A stretch of DNA of 64,000 bases, taken from positions 17,394,079 through 17,458,078 of the forward strand of contig OZ025267.1 in assembly GCA_964019165.1 (NCBI GenBank), written 5' to 3'. Positions 55,722-64,000 of the stretch are shown piece after piece. The notes beneath the pieces were generated by a model. The model saw only the letters and a program-made list of their open reading frames with translations, was not told where the DNA came from and made no database searches. Numbering within the stretch: the stretch's first letter is position 1; every line of letters begins with the position of its first letter. The translations under genes and the position numbers were made by a program. Source of the DNA: Mastigias papua (Eukaryota > Cnidaria > Scyphozoa > Rhizostomeae > Mastigiidae).

Positions 55722-55808
<87 letters not shown>
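55722..55808 (+). repeat. (TA)n microsatellite at the 3' end of the plus Penelope-like copy
   Basis: About 43 TA units with one interruption; the element ends CTATCTGA directly before it. Confidence 0.95.
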
Positions 55809-55810
<2 letters not shown>

Positions 55811-55811
<1 letters not shown>

Positions 55812-56130
55812 ATCAGTAGCTAGCGAGTAACCAGGATTTCTCCTTATTCAGTGCAAACAGAAAGGTTGATATAATGCTCAGAAAAACCAGGAGAAAATTA
55901 AAATTTGCCACCAAATGGGATCGAACCAGGGTCTCTTGCATTCCGGGCAAGCGTTGTAACCACTAGACCACAGTGGCTTGTTTTAACTCCCCTGGTTTTT
56001 AGCACCTTATGGTCACTTTCGGCTTTCGCCTTTATCAAGCAGCCCTAATATATACAATCAGTAGCTAGCGAGTAACCAGGATTTCTCCTTTTTCGGTGCA
56101 AACAGAAAGGTTGATATAATGCTCAGAAAA

Positions 56131-56131
<1 letters not shown>
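55811..56131 (-). mobile_element. tRNA-derived SINE-like unit flanked by a 75-bp direct repeat
   Basis: The segments 55811-55885 and 56056-56131 are near-identical (CAGTAGCTAGCGAGTAACCAGG...) in the same direction. Between them on the minus strand lie a tRNA-like head (55977-55907) and, upstream of it, TTGATAAAGGCGAAAGCCGAAA, which resembles a degenerate hammerhead core. This could be one SINE with a duplicated tail or two overlapping copies. Confidence 0.5.
55907..55977 (-). tRNA. tRNA-like sequence, probably a SINE head or tRNA pseudogene
   Basis: 71 nt with a 7-bp acceptor stem using two G-U pairs (GCCACTG with TGGTGGC), an A-box-like GTGGTCTAGTGG, a 5-bp anticodon stem CTTGC/GCAAG with loop CCGGAAT, and B box GGTTCGATCCC. 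Position 33 is C rather than U, and the D stem is poor, so it is unlikely to be a working tRNA. The nominal anticodon would be GGA. Confidence 0.4.
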
Positions 56132-56181
<50 letters not shown>

Positions 56182-56199
56182 GGATAATTGCAACAACCT

Positions 56200-56618
56200 G
56201 CAAAGGTGTTTTTGAAAATGACAAAAGGACTCACCCCAAAAATACATCCATACCAAAATAACAGAGAAAATCCACATACTGTCCACTTAAATCTCTGAGC
56301 AAAATTGTCCAACACGTTAATGGTATCCATTCTATCTTTAATTTGAGCATCAATTAATTGGTTTAAATTCTTATACCTCTCCTCATCAATGGATGATATG
56401 ATAACTTCTCCTTGACATTCATGTGGCTCTGACAACTGCGAAATCTCTCTTCTATCTATAAGTCTGTCACGTGGGCAGGGTATTCTCCTACCATGGCGCT
56501 TTCTTAGAATCTGCAAACAACCCATACAAAATGCATGGCCACACCCAAGGACCCTGAAGTCATTTGATGCATAACATAAACTGCAGGATATATATTCCCA
56601 ATCTTCAACTTCATCCAT
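56200..56618 (-). CDS. RING-finger protein exon, possible membrane E3 ligase
   Basis: From ATG at 56618: a RING with ligands C12-C15, C26-H28, C31-C34, C48-D51 (CSLC, CGHAFCMGC, CPRD); Asp in the last position is known in some RINGs. RING domains recruit ubiquitin E2 enzymes. After a charged, probably helical segment (residues 75-110) comes a hydrophobic stretch, about 112-136 (VCGFSLLFWYGCIFGVSPFVIF), which could be a membrane helix. A donor-like GTATGT at 56279-56274 would instead end the exon after residue 113 and remove that stretch. Further downstream the frame enters TG/TA repeat and SINE sequence, which is not coding. Likely the only host gene piece in the window; the family is not identified. 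Confidence 0.55.
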
Positions 56619-56639
56619 ATCTGATTACCAGGTACCTGT

Positions 56640-57280
56640 TAGGCATCAGTAAATGAGAACAGCTATGAATCTAAATTACTAAAAAAAACAGTGTCTTATG
56701 TTTCAAAGGCAAAGTAAACTGCAATTAGTCAATTGATGGCTTTCTTGTATGATAGCAGATAGCTTCGAGTAGCAAAAAAACTACAACTGGAATTTTAAAT
56801 CTTTCATTTGAATCAAGCATGAACTCCCAGAAGAGAACATGGAATTATACTAGCTGATCGCATAAACTAAAACTAAAAGTACATGTGAAATCATAGGGTA
56901 TATATACAAGTAAACAGGGAATATGAATAAAGCTGAATCATACAAAATTAAGAAAAACAGCAAAGGTGTGCATGAGAAAATACAAGAAAAATCATTAGTC
57001 AGGGTATAGTCAGAGGTGCCGCAGAGGGGTGACAGAGAGGTAGTTACATAAAAGAACTGAAAGCAAGACTCCGTATGATGAGGAAGGAAATGAGGCTAAC
57101 AGTCGATAGAGAAGGAATGTTATGATGCTGAGAAGGAATATTAGAATGAATGAGTAGAAAAAATTAAGCTATCAGACACTTGCAATTGAATGACAGAGCT
57201 AGCAACAAGCAAAAAGCTACATGTACTGGCAAGAGTGTCAAAATATATGGAAAAATCAGAGTCAGAATTAACAATGACTT
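56640..57280. other. Unassigned interval
   Basis: AT-rich DNA upstream of the RING exon on its own strand; no ORF or repeat recognised. It could hold the promoter or intron of that gene, without specific evidence. Confidence 0.4.
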
Positions 57281-57289
57281 CTTTTGTTA

Positions 57290-57860
57290 TGTTACATTTA
57301 AGTTATTATTCACTTGTGTGAATGCTTCATGATAGGAAATCATATAAGTTAAACAAGGCCCATGAAAGAGCCCTGAGAATCATACATAAAGATATTACTT
57401 CAAACTTTGAGGAACTATAAATTAAAAGTAATTCACATGTCTGTTCACATGAGGAATTTACAGCTGCTCCTTACTGCGATTTATAACACAATAAACAACC
57501 TTAATCCTACTTTTATGGCAGAAATATTTGCTGCCAAAGATGTGTCATATAATCTTTGTGGCAGTATTAATCTTGCTTACTTAAAGCCAGGACAAACCTG
57601 TATGGCATGGATACTGACAGGTTTGTTGGTCATAAATTATGGCAGATTCTGCCAAAAGAAATCAAAGTGTCCGAAACATTGGCAATTTTTAAAAGAAATA
57701 TTAAGTCCATAACACTTGACTGCAGCTGTAAATTATGTAAAACTTGTACCGTAAATTTAGGGATTCTATAATTAGAAAATTTGGGTGCATTTTCTATAAG
57801 TGGCTCTAATTAGTTTAACACTGATACTTTTGTCAACTTTAAATAAATTGCTATTATTAT
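57290..57860 (+). pseudogene. CR1/L2-type LINE 3' fragment
   Basis: Contains NKAHERALRIIHKDITSNFEEL (57350-57417), then after a frameshift HMRNLQLLLTAIYNTINNLN and PTFMAEIF (57440-57530) and a degenerate rest of the C-terminal tail. These match the IHERALRLVCKDSESE region and tail of the copy at 44561-46320. The 3' end is CTTTAAATAAATTGCTATTATTATTAT. Confidence 0.75.
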
Positions 57861-58242
57861 TATAAATGTGTGAATAGTTTATTGGGACTGCAGAACTTCA
57901 CTATTGCATAAGTGGGAACATTCTCTACCATATTTTAAGAAATTTTTTCTCAAGTGTCCAGAAAAAAGTTCTACATTGCATAAGCTTAAGAATCAAATTC
58001 CTAAGATGTTGATGTAATGCACACTATTTGCTGATTTGATTACCATGCCACTGATTTAATTCCTATCATTAAGAATCATGATGAAATATACTATACTGAT
58101 AAGAACATAAATTATAACTACTCAAGGGTGTTGCTAGCTAATTCCTCAAAGGGGGTATAAGGTGAAATATTGTAGACAAAAGAGTATGGTCACCAATTGA
58201 GCATTCACAGTAACTGAAGTGGAATAATTATTTTCATCTGGC

Positions 58243-58519
58243 AATACAATCCCATTCAGCCAAAACAGTTTCTAAAAGCCAAAACAGTTTCTTGAATGGT
58301 TTCCACCTGGCAAAAGGCCGCTGGGTCATCCAAGAATGAGATGGATTCAAGGTATTAATAAAGCATTTGAGAAAAGAGGAACATCAATTAGAGAAGTGGA
58401 AGAGAGTAAGATATATGAGAGAAGAGTGGAGTGGAGAAACTTTGTAAAGGATTCACCAGCTGAAAGATTGTAATCTAACAGGCGAATTGGTGAGAAAAAT
58501 GAGAATACAATCCCATTCA
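58243..58519 (+). mobile_element. Short 5'-truncated LINE insertion with 16-bp target duplication
   Basis: AATACAATCCCATTCA stands at 58243-58258 and 58504-58519, framing a 245-bp insert. Inside, GKRPLGHPRMRWIQGINKAF, then RGTSIREVEESKIYERRVEWRNF and a stop: the GRPRxRW-type C-terminal tail found in many LINE proteins. The 15-mer GCCAAAACAGTTTCT is present twice at the 5' junction. Clade (RTE, CR1 or other) not resolved. Confidence 0.8.
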
Positions 58520-60170
58520 ATGCATCTCAGTAATTTTTGTAGCCCTTGCTATAGCATTGCCTGGTTTCTGATGGCTTGTGAAGGAAGAAAAAGACAATAG
58601 GAGTGTGGTTAAACAAGATGTAATTTGCAATTTTTCCAAACAACCTTTTCTGCAAAATAATTCAAACCTACTAACATAACATCTAATAATGAAAGTTTTA
58701 TCTAAATCTAATATTTGAAATTAAAGTTTTGCAAATATAAATATGTGTGAAAGGGTCTGCTCAAATCTTTTTCACAGGAGAGTAGCAAAAGAATCTGCCA
58801 AGCATTTATTTATTCTGCAAATCATAGCACATTTATAACTCCCGAAACACTATGCATGCTTTTTACACAGCCTTTCTATAGACATATTATACCTTTTCAA
58901 CTTAAAGAGAAGCATATTTGAAAATGATTTGTCTTTTTTTGATCTAAACTTTGTCACACATGCAATACCGTAGCCATTTGGTAACATAACCTTGCAATGT
59001 CTCCTCGAAAAAAGTTGACAAATAAACAAACAAATCAAGAATCTTTCCTTCATGCAAGAGACAAGCATGGCCACATTCTCTGGCTACTGTACCTTCAATG
59101 AGAGAAGTAAAGGTAGAACGAATTCTGAGCAAAGTGGAGAAAAGTAGGTGATGGCGAGCAAGGAACAATAAAAAATAGGATTAAATGAGCTGATCTATGG
59201 CACACATGCTTTCAGCTTGCTGCTATGAAACATGCTATGTGGCAGTCTGTCTTCAAGTGAGCATAATCTGACAAATACTTATACGAAGCAAAAAATACTG
59301 GAGTGCACAACTGCATTTGTCTGGGGGGGGGGGGACTCAATCAGAATTCAACGCTCTACGGTCCCTGCCCCCAAGGCCCCACTAGGCTACAGGCTTGCAT
59401 GCATGGAATGTAGCAGGCTTCTGTAAGAGTGAGTGTTGCACTACACTATTATAGCCAGTTTTTCAAGGCTTTGAAAAGCACATAAAATGATAGCACGAGC
59501 GTACAATGCTTATAAAGGCGTTCCCTAGCTGTACGGCAGACCAGCAGTGAACGGATAAATGAAACTATTAACCAACAGCGAAAAAGTAACGCAAAGTACT
59601 GTAAACTGTGCGCAAACTAACCATAAACTGGAGGTCGAACGGTGTCTGGCAATGGGCCGGAGTGATTCACCTAAGCGCATAAATGCACGTACAGCTAAAA
59701 TGAAATCAAAGGGAAGTCTAAAATATAAAATTTTTGATGATGAAGCATTATGAAGTGTAGCAAGCATTAAGCAGGAACTAATACCCACCTCAACATCAGT
59801 AATCGGCAATGTATCTTGCAGGCAATCACATACGAATGGTGTCAGATGACAGGCTGGACATACTTAAAAAGTTTCTCTTGCGGTCTCCACTTTCACTAGC
59901 AAAGAACAATCTCGAGAGTTTACAATGAGCGTGAACGAGGCTGACGCAAAATGCTACTAGTGCGAGTAACCATGGCTACATGGAGAAAAATAGTATTTAG
60001 GCAGTTTCATACCTATGTGGGGTACACTACAAAACACATTTATACTTTATTTTGTTTGTTTCTCTCAAAAGTTTTTTGTCCGTCGGCAACCTCCTCAGTG
60101 AGATTAGCTTTCGATTTTTTCGTTAAGCTTATTAAACTCATTTCCCATGCTTCTTTGCTGTATGGCTCCG
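58520..60170. other. Unassigned interval
   Basis: No gene recognised. Short ORFs at 58850-59170 and 59525-59809 show no motifs. A run of 13 G lies near 59322. Confidence 0.5.
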
Positions 60171-60173
60171 GAT

Positions 60174-60720
60174 TTAGTTCTTTAATGACCACAGTTTTGT
60201 GACCTGTCTTAGCATAGCGTCATTGCCACAGAATGAAACAACTTTTAACTCTAAACGTTGTCTTTCACTTCCATGTTTTTCCTCTACATGTTTGTGACAA
60301 GCTGAAATCTTGTCCTTATCCCCATACTTTGTTAGGTGTTTACCTACTCTTTCTCGAAAGGGTCTTGCCATTTCTCCAACATATAATCCGTCATTTCTTC
60401 CTTTTCCAATGCATCCTTGGCACTTAACTTGATACCATGCATTTTCCTTGATCACATGCACGTCTATGGAATGGATCTAATCTTGTCAAAATTCTATTTT
60501 AAAGATTTCCTGCTCGTTCAACAACATGAATTTTCAGTTTTGCTCCTTGTAGCGCTGCATGTTTCAGCCAAATGTTCAGTAAGTGTCGCTTCTACAAGCA
60601 TAACTGTTTCATAATTCCCCTCTGTATACCACCATATTTCTGTCGAGTTCTCCCGTCTCTTCCTCTTCTTTGCCATAACTTTCCTCTGCACATTGGGCAT
60701 TCTCCAGTTCTATCAGTTGC
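60174..60720 (-). pseudogene. GIY-YIG endonuclease relic, probably from a Penelope-like element
   Basis: The minus-strand frame 60461-60174 reads YQVKCQGCIGKGRNDGLYVG followed by EMARPFRERVGKHLTKYGD, a GIY-YIG core with the CxxC before it and a downstream HVEEKHGSE stretch. Upstream on the same strand, in two other frames, ELDRNMVVYRGE and LVEATLTEHLAETC look like parts of the same protein. It differs from the element at 52-55 kb, so it represents another family. A host GIY-YIG gene is a less likely alternative. Confidence 0.5.
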
Positions 60721-60921
60721 TCTGCTATTTTTCCGAATACATTCTTAGCCATAATGTAGACTAGTAACCAGTCTTTTTGTGAATAGACTGAAAACTCCAA
60801 ACATGCTCTACGAATACTACTCATCAATGATTATAAAGAATCATTCGAAGAGCTTCTTCAAAGAAACAATGAGCAGACAATCCAATCAAAAAGCTTTCAT
60901 AAATCAATGATTCAAGGCCTA

Positions 60922-61626
60922 CACTACCGTTCAAAGTGTAGGGACGATTCGAAGTTTCGAAGGACGTTTACGTTAAAAGCTTTAAAAAGACAAGCATTTG
61001 ATCCTCTCTTATCAAATAGGGTAACCGTTTATTACCATGAAATTTTAATAAGACATTGTTTATGTTTCAAAGCTTTTCAGTTGCATCACAGTATTCGAAA
61101 AAGATTAGCCGAAAAAATTTTCTAGGTCAAAAACATGAACATGGCATTTATCAAACGTCATGAAATATCATACGAGAAGCGCTTGGAAATTGTTTTTTTT
61201 ACAAAACTAATGGTAAAAGCTATCAAGAAATTGCAACAATTGTGGACTGCTCAAAGAATGCAGCTTTCGCTGTATGCAAAAAGTTCTTTAAATTTAGAAC
61301 CGTAACAAATCTGCCAAGGGTTGGTAGACCAAAGAAGATCAAGATGCCAAGACATGAAAGGTCTTTATTGAGAGTGCTGCGATGTAGTAAGTTTGAAACT
61401 TTACAAAACATTGTGTTGGCGTTCAAAAAAGGGCTAACTTTTGAAACATAAGGAAAAAAACACACAAAAGAAAGATCATTAAAAAATGTAGCTTTTAAAG
61501 CCGCATAAGAAAAAATCTTCATTGATAACAAAAATTAATCCCAATAACTTAACGTTGCCACATAGAAGCAAAGTCGACGCGATCATTCTTTTATCGAATC
61601 GTCCCAACACTTTTTGAACGGTAGTG
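60922..61626. mobile_element. Tc1-like element, internally deleted
   Basis: Inverted ends CACTACCGTTCAAAGTGTAG and its counterpart (CACTACCGTTCAAAAAGTGT read from 61626 inward) continue to GGGACGATTCGA; TA lies outside both ends (60920-60921, 61627-61628). Length 705 bp. The ends have the classic Tc1 form. Only the N-terminal DNA-binding part of the transposase is left, so it is non-autonomous. Confidence 0.85.
61145..61450 (+). pseudogene. Tc1-type transposase N-terminal helix-turn-helix fragment
   Basis: A frame change near 61200 joins RHEISYEKRLEIVFF to NGKSYQEIATIVDCSKNAAF and VCKKFFKFRTVTNLPRVGRP, the paired-type DNA-binding region and GRPKK hook of Tc1 transposases. It continues KKIKMPRHERSLLRVLR and stops; the DDE domain is absent. 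Confidence 0.75.
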
Positions 61627-61868
61627 TATAAATCTCTAAACTGCCAAAATCCAGCATTCATGTGGGATCTGTTCATAAGAAAGGAAGTAACTTACGACCT
61701 CAGAGCAAAAGATCTACTACAACTACCTAAAGTTAGAACAGTTCTATATGGATTAAATTCAATTGTCTTCTGGGGCTAGTATCGTTTGGAACACTATATC
61801 TGATGCGATAAAGTCAAGTCAAACTACATACAGTATGTGTAGCCTCATTCAAAGTTCATATCAAATCA

Positions 61869-62314
61869 TAGCCTTTTTTAACATATTTTTACTGGGGGGG
61901 GGGGCAAACTCTCAAAAAGGGACATGAAACTAGGACAAAAAGCCTAATTTGAAATAAGGTTAATACATGTGACATATTGAAACAATGCTCATAAATGTCA
62001 AATTTTCATGTAAAAAAGTTTGGAGATTAAATCTCTAGTTTTGTACTTGTTACAATGACGTACTGTTCGTGTATTATACAGTTTCCCAATGTTGTGCAAA
62101 AATGTTATTGTGGTTCATTCTTTTGCCAATGAAGCTCGAGGGGTCCCATTCATTGCAACATGATGACAGCAGTAGTTATCTGACAACATAGCTGAGAACC
62201 TATACAAAAAGGGATATTTTTTGGGGGTCAAAAACGTCTTCACTCGGGGGGCAAAGTTGAGAACTGGCGGGGCATTTGCCCCACCCCCCAGTTTGTATGT
62301 TAAAAAAGGCCCTG
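61869..62314. mobile_element. G-rich MITE with inverted ends and 10-bp direct repeat
   Basis: The left end TAGCCTTTTTTAACATATTT...ACTGGGGGGG and the right end, read from 62314 inward, CAGGGCCTTTTTTAACATAC...AACTGGGGGG are inverted copies. TATCAAATCA is repeated at 61859-61868 and 62315-62324. 446 bp, no ORF. The CAGGG-like end suggests a hAT relation; the exact duplication length is uncertain. Confidence 0.7.
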
Positions 62315-62324
62315 TATCAAATCA

Positions 62325-62490
62325 TGGAATGTAGATTGTAATTGTAACATATGTAATTAGCTGGAGTCATTATATATTGTATATCTGTAAATAGTTGGTA
62401 TGAATTAGTTATCCTATTCTTTGGATTAACTATATTGTTTCACACCCAACTTTAAATAAATTCTTTATCATCATCATTATTATTATTATT
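62325..62490 (+). repeat. LINE 3'-UTR remnant with ATC/ATT tail
   Basis: CAACTTTAAATAAATTCTTTATCATCATCATTATTATT near 62450 repeats the 3' end of the LINE fragment at 57.3-57.9 kb. No coding part is left. Confidence 0.55.
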
Positions 62491-62919
62491 ATAATTATTA
62501 AACTGCATCTTGTGAATGAAATGTTGTACACAGATGCTTGAATCTTTCTTTTCTTTGCATTATTCAGAAACATTCCTCATCCCTCGTACAAGATCTGAAA
62601 CTATTATGTTGATTTTTGTCAGCAAAGAGAGTGCTATTTCTTTGCTAATAACGTTTCTACTAGCTACATTTTTCATATAGTGGGAGTGAAGGATTTTTAG
62701 ATTCTTGTCACTTTCAATTTCAATTTGTTATAACAATTCTTCCAGGTCTAAAACTGGCATTCTTCCGTTCTCGTGGTCTGATGGGTAATCGATCAGTACT
62801 TGAATAGCGATAACCAGCCTTAAATAGTGTGTTGAAAGTCCTGTTGGCAATGAGAACCAGAAAAGGTTGCCTATGTACAGTGTACAGTATTGCATATTCT
62901 TCATTACATCTGTTGTTGT

Positions 62920-64000
62920 TTTTCACAAAGTTGTCGATATTCTCAAAGTAAAACATTTCATTACTAATGCTTTATTTATATTGCTTTCCACTTTGAAAAC
63001 TTCAGCTATTAGCAGATGCAGATTGTGTTGCTGCGTGGCTACATAGTTTTCCTTCATTATTTCTAGTTCTGATTCACTATCTTTGCATACCAGCCTCAAA
63101 GCTCTTTCGTGCACGCAATGCTATTTTGAATTAATTGCCTTGCCATTAAACAATGATGCAAGTGGACAATAGTTAGATTGCGATCCACAGCAATAATTCA
63201 TTGAAATTTCTAATATTGTATGGTTAATGCAATTAGACAAGCGAGCACACATTTCAAACTGCTGTTTGGCTTTTAAAAAATCTTGAATATAGTTTCTCAT
63301 AAAGTCACAGCTGGCATTTTTTACAGCCACTTATATTAATTTTAAAAAATTCCAGTTGTTACTCCAGTTGTTGCCTCGGTACTTTGATCATCAAGTATTA
63401 TTAGGTTGCATTTTTTATCACTTAGATTCAAACAGGTGTCAGAAAGCCATTTTACTATGAAGGTCTGTCTTCTTGACTGGTAATCGTATGATGGGCAAAA
63501 TGGCATAATAATAATCTAATAATAATAGAAATATTTATACTTCAGTGCCAAAAGGCACTGTTATCGATAAGGTTCCTGTTTTAAAAAGAATATAAGTTAT
63601 TGACTTTAAAAGTAGTTGCTAATCTTGCCTTAAAATGAAAGAAAAATGCAATGATAATGGTAGCGTTAGCATAGCTACAAGTTCAAATACGATTCGTAAA
63701 TAAGAATATGTCATCTACTGTATAAAGACATTAATAGTAAAGACCCTAGAAGCCAATCCTTGTGGTACTCCAAATTGAGTGTCTTTCAATTGCCGCTTAG
63801 ATATATTGATCATAGCTCCTTGCTTTTAATTTATTGGGTGACTTATCACGTATTAGTTGAAGGGTATTTGCATAAGTTAATCAGCTCGTGGTTTTGCTAA
63901 CAAAAGACCACGATTTACACAATCAAAACCGTTTTATTACAAACGCCCGCCTATTAATTTTTAAGTAAGCTCTCAGCCAAGACAATTTTTGGAGGAGGTA
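62920..64000 (-). pseudogene. CR1/L2-type LINE RT relic, second copy, runs off the window
   Basis: Matches the copy at 44561-46320 in scattered frames: from 63930 KTTS-like DCVNRGLL region, then FGVPQGLASRVFTINVF (GIPQESVLGPLLFNIFINDI region) near 63760, then after an insertion FIVKWLSDTCLNLSDKKCN (63460-63400), then HERALRLVCKDSESELEIM (63110-63055) and HNLHLLIAEVFKVESNIN. Many stops and shifts. The 5' end lies outside the window. Confidence 0.75.
63507..63685 (-). mobile_element. Short SINE-like insertion in the LINE relic
   Basis: About 180 bp absent from the related LINE interrupt it close to its YADD-coding region. On the minus strand the insert ends with a small hairpin (AGTGCC-TTTT-GGCACT, 63556-63571) and TATTATTATTAGATTATTATTATG, a tail typical of short retroelements. 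The borders are approximate and no target duplication was found. Confidence 0.4.

Noticed and set aside
55907..55977. Functional tRNA gene with anticodon GGA
   Set aside because: C at position 33, a weak D stem, and a setting within repeated SINE-like sequence; a serine tRNA would also need a long variable arm.
58850..59168. Two overlapping 74-codon minus-strand ORFs
   Set aside because: No domain, no repeat relation, and length expected by chance in this base composition.

Overview
The window is eukaryotic, animal-type DNA: AT-rich, without prokaryotic gene organisation, carrying long (TA)n, (TG)n and (TTA)n microsatellites, a likely host RING-finger exon, and a GT-AG intron inside a transposase gene. 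Almost everything recognisable is transposon. The mix (R4/Dong-like and C2H2-finger non-LTR elements with a restriction-like endonuclease, a GIY-YIG Penelope-like element with hammerhead ribozymes, CR1/L2-type LINEs, PIF/Harbinger, Tc1 and hAT-like pieces) fits an aquatic invertebrate such as a cnidarian, but the species cannot be fixed from sequence alone.

Layout. 1-3.05 kb: 3' part of an R4/Dong-like LINE on +. 3.06-4.19 kb: a short non-coding LTR-type element. 4.25-5.04 kb: a TA-flanked inverted-repeat element. 5.7-7.2 kb: a decayed R4-like copy on -. 7.3-9.97 kb: an internally deleted C2H2-finger LINE on +. 10.0-35.4 kb: a head-to-tail array of eight R4-like copies, all on -, separated by (TTA)n runs; three have uninterrupted ORFs (10073-13507, 23016-26699, 27164-30571). 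35.4-44.4 kb: three C2H2-finger LINE copies, all on +, also separated by (TTA)n; the last is split by a Harbinger deletion derivative and a solo LTR. 44.5-46.3 kb: a decayed CR1/L2-type LINE on -. 46.3-50.6 kb: mostly unrecognised DNA with small fossils. 50.6-55.8 kb: compound microsatellites, a hAT-like MITE and a head-to-head inverted pair of Penelope-like copies, each with a hammerhead ribozyme motif. 55.8-56.6 kb: a tRNA-derived SINE-like unit and a RING-finger exon. 56.6-64 kb: sparse DNA with LINE tails, a GIY-YIG relic, a Tc1 deletion derivative, a G-rich MITE and a second decayed CR1/L2-type LINE.

How the parts relate. Two distinct LINE families with restriction-like endonucleases use the same trinucleotide microsatellite as landing site, but in opposite strand senses: every R4-like copy with a visible junction lies with (TAA)n on its sense strand, every C2H2-finger copy with (TTA)n. 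Because the microsatellites between 7 and 44 kb read TTA on +, the R4-like copies there are all - and the others all +. Each family also carries a short 3'-UTR hairpin whose stem changes by compensating substitutions from copy to copy, and the R4-like family has a structured 5' leader with the same kind of support. These RNA elements and the polarity rule are the most interesting content of the window.
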